Shown here piece by piece: positions 36,200 to 47,535 of a stretch of 64,000 nt of DNA. How positions within the stretch are numbered: the first letter of the stretch is position 1; the number at the start of each line of letters is the position of its first letter. The DNA comes from JAXMHB01 sp046346965 (GTDB taxonomy: Bacteria; Pseudomonadota; Gammaproteobacteria; Xanthomonadales; SZUA-5). Location: positions 62,001-126,000 of the forward strand of contig JAXMHB010000011.1 of NCBI GenBank assembly GCA_046346965.1, written 5' to 3'. The position numbers and the translations under genes are program-made. The notes below the pieces were generated by a model. The model was given only the letters and a program-made list of their open reading frames with translations. It searched no databases and had not been told where the DNA came from.

Positions 36200-38074
36200 A
36201 TGAATCTGAGACAGTCGGCGGCGTTTGCGTGTCTAGCGTGCTTGGTGTCGGCGGTCGCGATCGGCCAGACGCTGCCCGCTTTCCCCGGTGCGGAGGGATT
36301 CGGCGCCATCGCGACCGGCGGGCGCGGTGGTGCGGTCTTCGAGGTCACCACGCTGGACCCGGATCCGGCCGGTGTACGGCCGGGTTCGCTCAATCACGCC
36401 TTGCGCCAACCGGGGCCGCGCACCATCGTGTTCCGCGTCAGCGGGGTCATCCATGGCATCGCCAATGTTGTGCATGGGGATGTCACCATCGCCGGACAAA
36501 GCTCGCCGGGCGGCATCATCGTGCGCGGTCTGGTCTGCGACGGGCACTACGAGCGCAACCACTGCGACAACCTGATCGTGCGCCATTTGCGCATCCGCCC
36601 GGGCTGGAATTTGCCGCTGCCGGCCGGTGGTGAGCGCCTGGACGACGCCCTGCGCTTGGATGGCGTGCATGCGGTGATGGTGGATCACGTGACGCTGGCG
36701 CACGCCGCCGATGAGGCGCTGCAGATCAGTTGGGCTTCCGATGTCACCATCCAGGATTCCATGCTCGGGGAAACGGTAGGCGCGCATGCCGAGCGTGGTG
36801 GCGTGTTGCTGAATTACTCGCATCCGGAGCATCCGCAGGATCGCATTGCCTTGATTCGGAATCTGTGGTTCCGCGTCGGCGGGCGCACGCCGGAAATCAG
36901 CTGTGAGGCCAGCAATTACGAGGGTCAGAGCGGTCAGATTGCGAGCTGCCAGCAAACGCCGCTTAACCTGGAACTGGCCAATAATCTGTATGTCGATCCC
37001 GGTTTTGTGCTCTGGTACAACCGCGACGTCGACCAGAATGCTGCCGCGGGCCCGTATGTCGTGCGTTTGAATGCGGTGGGTAATCGTTATGTGGTGCGTG
37101 GCGGGTTTGCCTACGGCATGTTCCTGTCCGATTTGCTGGCGGTGAGCGCCAATCAGCTGTATCTCAGTGATAATCGGATGTCGATTTATCCGAATTACGC
37201 TGACTACCAGTTGTTCTACTGCTGCAATGACTATCCGGCGAATGCGCCGAACACCGACACCGGCAGTGCCCAGCGGCGCAGCCTGCGCCATCCCTATCCG
37301 ACGGTCAGCTACCGCGCGGGCGATACGCTGGCGGCGACGCTGCCGGCCGCTGCAGGCGCGCTCCCGCACGATCCGCTGGAGCGACGCTGGCAGAGCGCCG
37401 CGCAAGCCGGTCTGCCGGTCGCCGCCGACTACGGGACGCCGCAGGCAGACGACACGTTCGATCTGGACTTCGCCGCCAGCGCGCCGCCGGCTGCGCCGGC
37501 GGACAGCGATCACGATGGCGTGCCGGACAGCTTCGAGTTGGCGCAGGGGCTGAACCCCGCAGACCCGACCGATCGCAACGGCACCGGCTTGTCGCTGGCC
37601 TGCACTGGCGCCAGCGGTTACACCAATCTTGAGTGTTGGCTGCACCAGCGCGCGCAGGGCAGCGCGCAGAGCGCGGGTCCAATTCCGATCAGCGGCGCTC
37701 AGAGCGGCAGCTGGTACGACCCGGCGCGCAATGGCGAGGGCTTGCTGCTGGAGGTGGGGCGCACCGGGACTCAGCGCACGCTGGTGGCGAGTTGGTACAC
37801 CTATCGCGACGGCCGCCAGATGTGGCTGGTCGGCAGCGCGCCTTTGGCCGAGGGCGCAAGCTCGGTGAGCGTGCCGATGGTGGTCACGCGCGGCGCCAGC
37901 TTCGGGCTCGCGTTTCGCCCAGGCGATGTGGTTGCCGAAGCCTGGGGCACGCTGCAGCTGCGCTTTCCGAGCTGCGGCCAGCTGACGATGGACTACGCTC
38001 AAAGCGGCGGCGAGTCCGGCACGTTGACCATGCAGCGGATTCTCGACGGCATCGACGGCCTGCGCTGCCCCTGA
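36200..38074 (+). CDS. Secreted pectate lyase-like beta-helix protein with C-terminal module
   Basis: 624 residues. Signal peptide, then a right-handed beta-helix of the pectate lyase (PL1) type: AFPGAEGFGAIATGGRGG at the start, TIVFRVSGVI, TIAGQSSPGGI, LRLDGVHAVMVDHVTLAHAADEALQIS. A type-3-repeat Ca site follows (ADSDHDGVPDSFELAQGLNP), then a C-terminal domain from SGSWYDPARNGEGLLLE to DGIDGLRCP. The start ATG has AGAGG upstream. No assay evidence for pectate; substrate is inferred. Confidence 0.8.
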   Translation: MNLRQSAAFACLACLVSAVAIGQTLPAFPGAEGFGAIATGGRGGAVFEVTTLDPDPAGVRPGSLNHALRQPGPRTIVFRVSGVIHGIANVVHGDVTIAGQSSPGGIIVRGLVCDGHYERNHCDNLIVRHLRIRPGWNLPLPAGGERLDDALRLDGVHAVMVDHVTLAHAADEALQISWASDVTIQDSMLGETVGAHAERGGVLLNYSHPEHPQDRIALIRNLWFRVGGRTPEISCEASNYEGQSGQIASCQQTPLNLELANNLYVDPGFVLWYNRDVDQNAAAGPYVVRLNAVGNRYVVRGGFAYGMFLSDLLAVSANQLYLSDNRMSIYPNYADYQLFYCCNDYPANAPNTDTGSAQRRSLRHPYPTVSYRAGDTLAATLPAAAGALPHDPLERRWQSAAQAGLPVAADYGTPQADDTFDLDFAASAPPAAPADSDHDGVPDSFELAQGLNPADPTDRNGTGLSLACTGASGYTNLECWLHQRAQGSAQSAGPIPISGAQSGSWYDPARNGEGLLLEVGRTGTQRTLVASWYTYRDGRQMWLVGSAPLAEGASSVSVPMVVTRGASFGLAFRPGDVVAEAWGTLQLRFPSCGQLTMDYAQSGGESGTLTMQRILDGIDGLRCP

Positions 38075-38148
38075 GTCGGCGCCGCGTCCGGTCCCGTCTC
38101 CTGCACTTTGCTGCTACCATCGTCGGCTCTTTTGTCTGAGGGTAGCCC

Positions 38149-39244
<1,096 letters not shown>

Positions 39245-39299
39245 GCCTGAACAGGGAGCCGGCCGGCATCAGGCCGCCGGCCCGAGGAGACCGTTGGTC

Positions 39300-40820
<1,521 letters not shown>

Positions 40821-41152
40821 TCTCGTCCGTGCCAGGGATTCCCTGAGTCGCCCATAGCTTCCCAGGTGCGTCAACATGTGACGGAATTGGCAGCTTGCCT
40901 CGGCAAATGTGCGGACGATCACAAAATGCCGGCGTGGTATGGGAATTGCTTGAGCGCACCTGATCGGACGCTGTATGTCCGGGTAACGACGCATCCAGCC
41001 CGCATGGAGTAACCTTCCACGGCGGGCTGGACGCGGGATGAGGCAAGCCTGGCTGTCGAGGTCTCACCGTGAGTGCAGTGCGCGCCTACGATTCCTTGAT
41101 TTCGTATGACCGCTTCGTTAGAACTGCCGCCCGGCGGCGCGGGGAAGTCTCC
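40821..41152. other. Intergenic region between lysS and the PilZ gene, with one hairpin
   Basis: 332 bases without a gene. A 10-bp stem, TCCAGCCCGC at 40994-41003 with GCGGGCTGGA at 41022-41031, encloses an inner short stem. No T-run follows, so it is not a standard terminator. It might be a leader element of the PilZ gene, but no known riboswitch fits. The rest of the region shows nothing I can support. Confidence 0.5.
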
Positions 41153-41509
41153 ATGGATTCAGCTGAGTCATCGACTCCGAAGGTGGGCAAGCGGCACCGG
41201 CGCATGCCGATCAACTCGGCGGTGCTGATGCTGCGCGGCGACGAGTCCTGGACCTCGGAGTTGATGGACATTTCCGCAACGGGTGTGCTGGTGCGGCGTC
41301 CGTTTGACTGGATCGGGCAGAAGGGCGATCGCTTCGTGCTCGACATGCTGTTTGGCGACGAACTCAACATTCACGTCGAGGCGCGTGTGGCGCGTGTGGC
41401 CGATGATGAAGTCGGCTTCGCCTTCTCGCGCATTCCGCCGGACAAGGAAGCGCCTTTGTGGAATTTGCTCGGCGGTTATGCCGACAGCCACGAGGTGTGG
41501 ACCGACTGA
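41153..41509 (+). CDS. PilZ domain protein (probable c-di-GMP binding)
   Basis: 118 residues, almost all PilZ domain. The binding motif is KRHRRMPIN (RxxxR) followed by DISATGVLVRRP (D/NxSxxG). The start is the ATG with GGGGAAG upstream; an earlier GTG would add 28 residues that do not look like protein. Likely a c-di-GMP receptor regulating motility or exopolysaccharide; no direct partner visible. Confidence 0.87.
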   Translation: MDSAESSTPKVGKRHRRMPINSAVLMLRGDESWTSELMDISATGVLVRRPFDWIGQKGDRFVLDMLFGDELNIHVEARVARVADDEVGFAFSRIPPDKEAPLWNLLGGYADSHEVWTD

Positions 41510-41530
41510 GGCCTTGCGACGATTGGATGC

Positions 41531-41563
41531 ACGAAAAAGCCGCCTGCGAGGCGGCTTTTTCGT
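41531..41563. terminator. Bidirectional terminator between PilZ and fadD genes
   Basis: AAAAAGCCGCC, a TGCGA loop and GGCGGCTTTTT: a GCCGCC/GGCGGC stem with an A-run before and a T-run after, so it works for both convergent genes. Confidence 0.92.
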
Positions 41564-41610
41564 GGGCGACTGCTGGAGCGCGGCGCGAGTGCGCCGCGCT
41601 CCAGCGCCGA

Positions 41611-43293
41611 TCAGCCGGGCTTGGCGTCGCGCAACTCGCGGCGCAGGATCTTGCCGACGTTGGTCTTCGGCAGCTCGTTGCGGAACTCGATGATTTTCGG
41701 CTGCTTGTAGCCAGTCAGCTGGGCGCGGCAATGCGCCTTCACGTCCTCGACCGTCAGCTTGGGATCCTTGCGCACGATCACCAACTTGACCGCCTCGCCG
41801 GATTTCTCGTCCGGAATGCCGACCGCCGCCACTTCCAGCACGCCGGGATGGGTGGCGACCACATCCTCGATCTCGTTCGGGTACACGTTGAAGCCTGACA
41901 CCAGGATCATGTCCTTCTTGCGGTCGACGATGTAGAAATAGCCGCGTTCATCCATCTTGCCGACGTCGCCGGTGCGCAGCCAGCCCTCCGGCGTGATGGT
42001 CTTGGCGCTTTCTTCCGGACGCTGCCAGTAGCCCTTCATCACCTGCGGTCCGCGAATGCAGATCTCGCCGACCTCGCCCTGCGCCAGCAGACGGCCGTCG
42101 TCGTCTTGGATCGACAGCTCCGTGCCGGGCGCCGGCACACCGATCGAACCGGTGTACTCGCGCGTGTCCGGGCGATTGACGGTAGCCACCGGCGAGCTCT
42201 CGGTCATGCCGTAACCTTCGAACAGCGCGCAGCGGGTGACTTTCTGCCACTTCTCGGCGACCGCACGCTGGACCGCCATGCCGCCGCCCATCGACAGCTT
42301 CAGCGAGCTGAAATCGAGGTCGGCAAAGCCCGGCGTGTTGAGCAAGCCGTTGAACAGCGTATTGACGCCAGTGATGATGGTGAAGCGATAGCGACTGAGC
42401 TCCTTGACGAAGCCCGGCATGTCGCGCGGATCGGTGATCAGCACGTTCAGGCCACCAACGTTCATGAACACCAGGCAGTTACAGGTCAGCGCGAAGATGT
42501 GATACAGCGGCAGCGCGGTGATGATGATCTCGCTGCCGTCCTGCACATGCGGGCCGAACCAATTGCGCACCTGCAGCATGTTGGCCACCATGTTGCGGTG
42601 GGTCAGCATGGCGCCCTTGGACACGCCGGTGGTGCCGCCGGTGTACTGCAGAAAGGCTAGGTCCTCGGGGCCGATCTCGGTCGGCGGCAATTGCTGGCCG
42701 CGGCCGGCACTCAGCGCGTCGTTGAAGCGGACGGCCCCCGGCAGGCTGAAGGGCTTGACCAGCTTTTTCTGATATTTGACGACGAAATTGACGATCTGCG
42801 CCATCGGGAAGCCGAGCATGTCGCCGACGCAGGTGGTGATCACATGCTTGACGGGGGTCTCGCCGATCACTTCCTGCAGCGTGTGGGCGAAGTTTTCCAT
42901 CACCACGATGGCGGCGGCGCCAGCATCGTTGAGCTGATGCTTGAGCTCGCGCGCGGTGTACATCGGGTTGGTGTTGACCACCGTCAGCCCGGCCCGCAGG
43001 ATGCCCATCAGCGCCACCGGGTACTGCAGCACATTGGGCATCATCAGGGCGACGCGATCGCCCTTGCTCAGACGCAGCTGGTTGCGCAGATAGCAGGCAA
43101 AGGCCAGGCTCAGGCGATCGAGATCCTCGTAGCTCAGCACTTTGCCGCGATTGACGAAGGCAGGACGATGGCGAAAACGGCTGAAGGCCGAGCGCATGAC
43201 GTCGGCGACCGAGGGGAATTCGTTGGTATCGATTTCGGCGCCCACACCCTCCGGGTACTGGGCAAGCCACGGTTTGGCCTGTACGGTGCTCAT
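41611..43293 (-). CDS. fadD: Long-chain fatty acyl-CoA ligase
   Basis: Activates fatty acids to acyl-CoA. 560 residues. AMP-binding P-loop YTGGTTGVSKGAMLTH, then YGMTESSPVATVN, and WLRTGDVGKMDERGYFYIVDRKKDMI with the catalytic Lys near the end in KTNVGKILRRELR. The start has GGGGAAGAG just upstream. Sequence is a good FadD match, though other acyl-CoA ligases share these motifs. Confidence 0.92.
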   Translation of the reverse strand: MSTVQAKPWLAQYPEGVGAEIDTNEFPSVADVMRSAFSRFRHRPAFVNRGKVLSYEDLDRLSLAFACYLRNQLRLSKGDRVALMMPNVLQYPVALMGILRAGLTVVNTNPMYTARELKHQLNDAGAAAIVVMENFAHTLQEVIGETPVKHVITTCVGDMLGFPMAQIVNFVVKYQKKLVKPFSLPGAVRFNDALSAGRGQQLPPTEIGPEDLAFLQYTGGTTGVSKGAMLTHRNMVANMLQVRNWFGPHVQDGSEIIITALPLYHIFALTCNCLVFMNVGGLNVLITDPRDMPGFVKELSRYRFTIITGVNTLFNGLLNTPGFADLDFSSLKLSMGGGMAVQRAVAEKWQKVTRCALFEGYGMTESSPVATVNRPDTREYTGSIGVPAPGTELSIQDDDGRLLAQGEVGEICIRGPQVMKGYWQRPEESAKTITPEGWLRTGDVGKMDERGYFYIVDRKKDMILVSGFNVYPNEIEDVVATHPGVLEVAAVGIPDEKSGEAVKLVIVRKDPKLTVEDVKAHCRAQLTGYKQPKIIEFRNELPKTNVGKILRRELRDAKPG

Positions 43294-43434
43294 CTCTTCC
43301 CCCCTCCTCAAGCAGTTGCAGCCGGGCGCAGTCGGCACCAGCCGATCGGATGCGGTGACCGCGCTGAACCAGGCACTCAAGCCTCGTTCAGCGAGTCATC
43401 ACCGCAAAATAACCGCAATAGGAAGCGAAGTCAC

Positions 43435-43884
43435 ATGAAGGCAACGTCAGCGCTCCGCACACTCTGGATCACGCTATGGGCCGGCGCGCTGCTGTTCGCG
43501 GCCGGATGCAGCCAGGATCCCACCGAGGCCGCGCTGCGGCAGACGCTGGACGATCTCGAAGAGGCGGGCGAGAACCGCGACGTGGGCTCGTTCATGGAGC
43601 ATGTGGCCGATGATTTTCTGGCCAACGGTGGCGAGTTCGACCGCCGCGGACTGGAGCGCCTGCTGATCGGACTGACGCTGCGGCTACCCTCGATCAGCGT
43701 GACCCGCACTGCCACCAGCATCGACATCCGTCAGGACCGCGCGGTGGTGCAGATGCAGTTGTTGATCACCGGCGGATCGGGCGGATTGCTGCCCGAGAAC
43801 GGTCAGTGGCTGGTGACCGAGAGCCGCTGGCGCTTCGTCGACGGCGCCTGGCAGTTGGGCAGCGCAGATTGGCGTCCCAAGTGA
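43435..43884 (+). CDS. Small lipoprotein, NTF2-like
   Basis: 149 residues. Lipobox FAAGC at the signal peptide end, so a lipoprotein. The mature part (EAALRQTLDDLEEAGENRD to DGAWQLGSADW) has the pattern of nuclear transport factor 2-like domains. RBS AGGAAG lies upstream. Convergence of function with fadD is not indicated. Confidence 0.7.
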   Translation: MKATSALRTLWITLWAGALLFAAGCSQDPTEAALRQTLDDLEEAGENRDVGSFMEHVADDFLANGGEFDRRGLERLLIGLTLRLPSISVTRTATSIDIRQDRAVVQMQLLITGGSGGLLPENGQWLVTESRWRFVDGAWQLGSADWRPK

Positions 43885-44011
43885 GGCCCAAAGAAGCGGG
43901 CTTGGAGGCGCAAGAGCGGGGCAGGGGGCGGAGGACCCTCCTCGCAGCGCCGATCTGAGCGCGGCGCGATCCGGCGACTGGGAGAGCGTGCAGCGGGGGC
44001 CGGCGTGAATG

Positions 44012-44277
44012 TCTGGCAAGCGTCCAGGTCTCCCTGCCGGCGCTTACCCGCTCAGCAAACTCGCGACGGTGCCATGCAGTCGCCGCATGGCTGGTCCCCC
44101 GACCTTTGACCCCCGCCCCGCTTCTGCCACCAGGCGAGGCAGAGTTTGGCAAGCGTCCATGTCTCGCCTTTGGCGCTTGCCCGCTCAGCAAACTTGCGAC
44201 GGTGCCATGCAGTCTCCGCATGGCTGGTCCCCCGACCCTTGCCCCCCGCCCCGCTTTTGCTCTTGTTTGGCAAGCGC
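44012..44277 (+). repeat. Dispersed intergenic repeat family, tandem copies
   Basis: A unit of about 120-133 bases that begins GGCAAGCGTCCA and contains CTCAGCAAAC, GGTGCCATGCAGT, CATGGCTGGTCCCCCG and CCCCGCTTCTGC. Copies run 44012-44128 and 44145-44262; a third begins at 44266 and is cut off by the end of the next gene. Other copies lie at 45327-45440 and 59670-59785 and, reversed, at 44945-45076 and 59548-59596. It does not encode a protein. Confidence 0.8.
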
Positions 44278-44281
44278 TTCG

Positions 44282-44914
44282 CTAGTCCGAGCGCAGACGC
44301 GCGGCGATCGCGCGGGTGCGGGCGACGCAGGTCCAGGCGCTGCCGAGCGCGATCAGCACCAGGCCGACGCGCATCGCCCACGCCTGGGTGCCCCACTGGC
44401 TGGCTTCGAAGGCGCCCAGCAGGCAGGCCAGCGTCAGCAGTGCCATTCGATGCGGTTTGGCCTGCGGGCCGCGGAAATCCTGCGGCTGCCCCAGACTGCC
44501 GCCGAGCACACGGATGTAGGCGGTGATCGCTGCGAGCAAGGCGGCACACCAGCCCAGGGCCGGCAGCCCGATCCCGTAGCCGGCCGCGATCAGGAACAGG
44601 CTGTCGGCAACGCGGTCCGGGATCTCATTGTAGAGCGCGCCCTCGGGCGTGCCCTTGCCGCCTTCGACCGCCACCATGCCGTCAATCAGATTGCACAGCA
44701 GGCGCAGCTGGATGCACAGCGCCGCCAGCACCAGCGCCACCGGCCAGTCCGGGCGCAGCATCAGCAGGCCGCCTATCAGTGCGAAGCCGATGCTGGCCAG
44801 CGAAATCTGGTTCGGCGTGATCGTGCTGGCAGCCAGCCGGCGCGCCAGCCAGCGCGCCCATGCCGTGTTACGACTGCTGAGCGGGCGACGGGCGTCCTGA
44901 GCGGGATCGGTCAT
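44282..44914 (-). CDS. CDP-alcohol phosphatidyltransferase, variant motif
   Basis: 210 residues with about six membrane segments. The usual D-x2-DG-x2-AR-x8-G-x3-D-x3-D motif appears in changed form: NLIDGMVAVEGG, then GALYNEIPDRVAD. The R of the motif is V and the spacing differs, as in the YnbA-like group. It makes a phospholipid from CDP-diacylglycerol. The acyltransferase and CdsA-like genes of the same pathway are nearby but on the other strand. Confidence 0.8.
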   Translation of the reverse strand: MTDPAQDARRPLSSRNTAWARWLARRLAASTITPNQISLASIGFALIGGLLMLRPDWPVALVLAALCIQLRLLCNLIDGMVAVEGGKGTPEGALYNEIPDRVADSLFLIAAGYGIGLPALGWCAALLAAITAYIRVLGGSLGQPQDFRGPQAKPHRMALLTLACLLGAFEASQWGTQAWAMRVGLVLIALGSAWTCVARTRAIAARLRSD

Positions 44915-44944
44915 GGGCTGAAACTCCTGGGGGAACCTCATGCA

Positions 44945-45617
44945 ATGATGGGTTCGTTGGGCCGAAAGCGGGGAGAGGGTCGGGGGGCGAGGGACCAGCA
45001 CAGCAGCGCTTGCCTGGCAATGTCGCCGGTACGGTTTGCTGATCGAGTCAGCGCGCCAACGGCAAGACATGGACTCTGAATGCGTTCGTAGCCGCAACGG
45101 CGGCTGAATTGGTCTGAATGTACGAAGACGCACAAGTGCATGGCAGGCTCTCAAGTCGAGGCGACTGACGACGCTGCGGGGCGATTCAGCTCGGTCCCGA
45201 GAGGTCGCGGAGAGAATCTCCCGGCGCGCGTTTGCGGTCCCTGCCAGAGAGCTTGGCCATGCCCTGCGGACCGCACCTGGCGGCAGACAATACTGACTCG
45301 CAACGTGGCTCACGAGACTTGTTCAGAGTCATATCTTGCCGTTGGCGCGCTGACTCGATCTGCAATCTGGCGACAATTCACGCAGCCGCCGCATGGCCGG
45401 TCCCCCGCCCCTTAACCCCCGCCCCGCTTTTGCCCCTGCGCAGCTACGTTCGGCAAGAGTCCGTGTCTCGCCTTCGGCGCGCTTACTCGCTTCGAAAACT
45501 GGCGAGTTCCGCGTCCTGCATCCCGCGACCCGCTTCCCGGGTCCCGGGTCCCGAGTCCCGAGTCCCGAGTCCCGAGTCCCGAGTCCCGAGTCCCGAGTCC
45601 CGAGTCCCGAGTCCCGA
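44945..45617. repeat. Intergenic region with an inverted repeat pair and a heptanucleotide tandem repeat
   Basis: The dispersed repeat family occurs reversed at 44945-45076 and forward from 45327. Their inner ends match closely as an inverted repeat: 45034-45076 against 45327-45372, both reading TTCAGAGTC, then TCTTGCCGTTGGCGCGCTGAC. Further forward fragments start near 45450 and 45628. At 45541-45617 eleven copies of GTCCCGA (the first GTCCCGG) follow without a break. No gene is seen in this 767-base region. Confidence 0.75.
45541..45617. repeat. Heptanucleotide microsatellite (GTCCCGA)11
   Basis: Eleven direct copies of GTCCCGA, of which the first is GTCCCGG. Such runs can vary by slippage. 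It lies in an intergenic region 65 bases before the end of the beta-helix gene. Confidence 0.95.
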
Positions 45618-45681
45618 CGCATCCGTGTTCGGCAAGAGGTTCCCTGGCATCTCCGCACTCTACGTCGACCCGCGAGCTCGC

Positions 45682-46773
45682 TCACTCGAAGCCGTTGATG
45701 AACATCTCGCCGTACTCGTAGGCGCCGCGATCCACCGTGCCGCCCTGGATGCGGGTCGAGCCTTCGACATCGACGGTCCAGATGCCGCCCTGCGGGGTGT
45801 TGGTGCCGCTGTTGCGCAGCGGCGAATTGAGGCGCAGGCGCAGGTCGCTGGCGCTGACGAAGCGCGGGTCGCCCTGAGTGCGGAAGGCGTCGGTGACGCC
45901 AAAGGCGGAGTAGGTGCCGAAGTGATTGTGGTCCATCTGCAGCGGATTGAAGTCGGTGTCGATGGAGAAGTCGATCAGCGCCTGAGCACTGCCACGGCGG
46001 TTGCCATAGAACACGTTGTTGCTCATGTACAAGGCAACGCCGCCGCCCGCTTCCAGCGCCGTGTAGACGGCCGATGCCGCGCCTTCGCTGGCGTCTGCCC
46101 AGTTGTAGGCGACCGTGTTGTTGCTGAAGGAAATGCTGGTGCCGGCGCTGCCGGTCAGCAGGATCGGCGTGTAGGTGCCGATGGTGTTGTCGCGGAATAC
46201 GCTGCCGAGCACGCGCATGCTGCTGCTGCCCTCGGTGTAGGCGCGAAAGGTCGGCTGTGGATTGGCCTGAGCGTTGTTGCTGCCGTTCTTCACGATGATG
46301 TTGATCACCGACAGGATCGGGCTGCCGCCCAGCGCGCGCACGCCGAGACCGCCGACCAGCGACTGAGAGGAGACGCCGTTGGTGATGGTCAGATGGCCGA
46401 TGCTCCAGGCGCCCGAGGCGCCGGTGTTGGCGACGATGCGCATCACTGCAAACTGGTCAGTGCCGCTGAGCACCGCTTGATCGGAGCGCGCAGCGACCGA
46501 GGTGCAGTTGTTGTTGGCATCGACGGCAGCGCCGTACAGGATCAGCGGCTCGTTGCTCAGGTAGTCGAAGGAGGCCTCGCCGGCGGCCAGCGGATTGGCA
46601 AAGTACAGGCCGGGCTTCAGGCGGATTTCGTCGATCTCGCCATTGGCCTCGGCATTGTTGAGTGCGGTCTGCAGTTGCGGACCGCTGGACACGCAGACGA
46701 CGGCCGCCGGCGTGGCCGGGCTCAACATCAGGGCGAGGGTGGCGGCGATGGCGGTGACGGCATAGCGGCGCAT
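45682..46773 (-). CDS. Secreted beta-helix protein ending in GFE
   Basis: 363 residues with a signal peptide (YAVTAIAATLALMLSPATPAA). The rest has the repeating pattern of parallel beta-helices (ILSVINIIVKNGSN; SISFSNNTVAYNWAD; VALYMSNNVFYGNRR), as in the choice-of-anchor Q type proteins. It ends GEMFINGFE; a C-terminal GFE is seen in many secreted proteins of this order. Divergent from the acyltransferase gene. Confidence 0.75.
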   Translation of the reverse strand: MRRYAVTAIAATLALMLSPATPAAVVCVSSGPQLQTALNNAEANGEIDEIRLKPGLYFANPLAAGEASFDYLSNEPLILYGAAVDANNNCTSVAARSDQAVLSGTDQFAVMRIVANTGASGAWSIGHLTITNGVSSQSLVGGLGVRALGGSPILSVINIIVKNGSNNAQANPQPTFRAYTEGSSSMRVLGSVFRDNTIGTYTPILLTGSAGTSISFSNNTVAYNWADASEGAASAVYTALEAGGGVALYMSNNVFYGNRRGSAQALIDFSIDTDFNPLQMDHNHFGTYSAFGVTDAFRTQGDPRFVSASDLRLRLNSPLRNSGTNTPQGGIWTVDVEGSTRIQGGTVDRGAYEYGEMFINGFE

Positions 46774-46905
46774 GATCAGTTTCCAGGCAGGTGGGGTCTG
46801 CTGCAGTGGAACGCGCTCGCCGCGGGAAGCGGACATGCAGCCCGCGCTGTCCGTTCAGCTTGCCTGTTATCGTTGTTCCGGGGCGTCCCCCTGCAGGAAT
46901 CCGTG

Positions 46906-47535
46906 ATGCTCGAATCCATTGCCCGTGGCGCCATGCTGGCGACCGCGCATCTGCTCACCGGCGTGCGCGCGGTGTGGGCGGCGGAGCCCCCGGCGGGCCC
47001 ATGCGTCTATTTCGGCAACCATGTGAGTCATGGCGACTTCGCGTTGATCTGGGCGGTGCTGCCGGCGCTGGAGCGGGCGCGCACTCGCCCGGTCGCGGGT
47101 GCCGACTACTGGGAGAAAGGCTGGCTGCGCCGTTACATCGGCCGACGCGTGGTGCGCGCCGTGTTGATCGAGCGCGAGCGCGACAAGCGCACGTCCGATC
47201 CCATTGCGCAGATGGCCTCGGTACTCGCCGCCGGCGAGAGCCTGATCCTGTTTCCGGAGGGCACCCGCAATCAGGGTGATGCGCTGTTGCTGCCCTTCAA
47301 GAGTGGCTTGTATCACCTCGGGCGCGCGCATCCCGGGCTGCCATTGGTACCGGCCTGGATCGACAATCTGCACCGCGTGCTGCCCAAGGGCGAGGTCATA
47401 CCGGTGCCGCTGTTGTGTACCGTGCACTTTGGCGCGCCGATCCAAGTCGGCGCGGAGGAGTCCAAGGAGGACTTCCTGGCGCGCGCCAGCGCCGCCCTGC
47501 TGGCCCAACGACCGGCTCATCTGGAGGCGCCATGA
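46906..47535 (+). CDS. Lysophospholipid acyltransferase (PlsC-like)
   Basis: 209 residues. Acyltransferase motif HX4D as NHVSHGD (His39, Asp44) and FPEGTRN, then the VPAWIDNLHRVLPKGE stretch. It probably makes phosphatidic acid from lysophosphatidic acid, the substrate of the CdsA-like enzyme that follows. The start ATG has AGGA upstream; ATGA overlap with the next gene. Confidence 0.86.
   Translation: MLESIARGAMLATAHLLTGVRAVWAAEPPAGPCVYFGNHVSHGDFALIWAVLPALERARTRPVAGADYWEKGWLRRYIGRRVVRAVLIERERDKRTSDPIAQMASVLAAGESLILFPEGTRNQGDALLLPFKSGLYHLGRAHPGLPLVPAWIDNLHRVLPKGEVIPVPLLCTVHFGAPIQVGAEESKEDFLARASAALLAQRPAHLEAP

Noticed and set aside
36233..38002. Minus-strand frame of 589 codons
   Set aside because: Antisense to the pectate lyase-like gene, which has a signal peptide and family motifs.
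44945..45681. A hidden transposase or toxin gene in the repeat region
   Set aside because: No frame with protein character on either strand; only repeats seen.
45232..47535. Plus-strand frame of 767 codons
   Set aside because: Most of it is antisense to the beta-helix gene and runs through the microsatellite; the real gene is 46906-47535.
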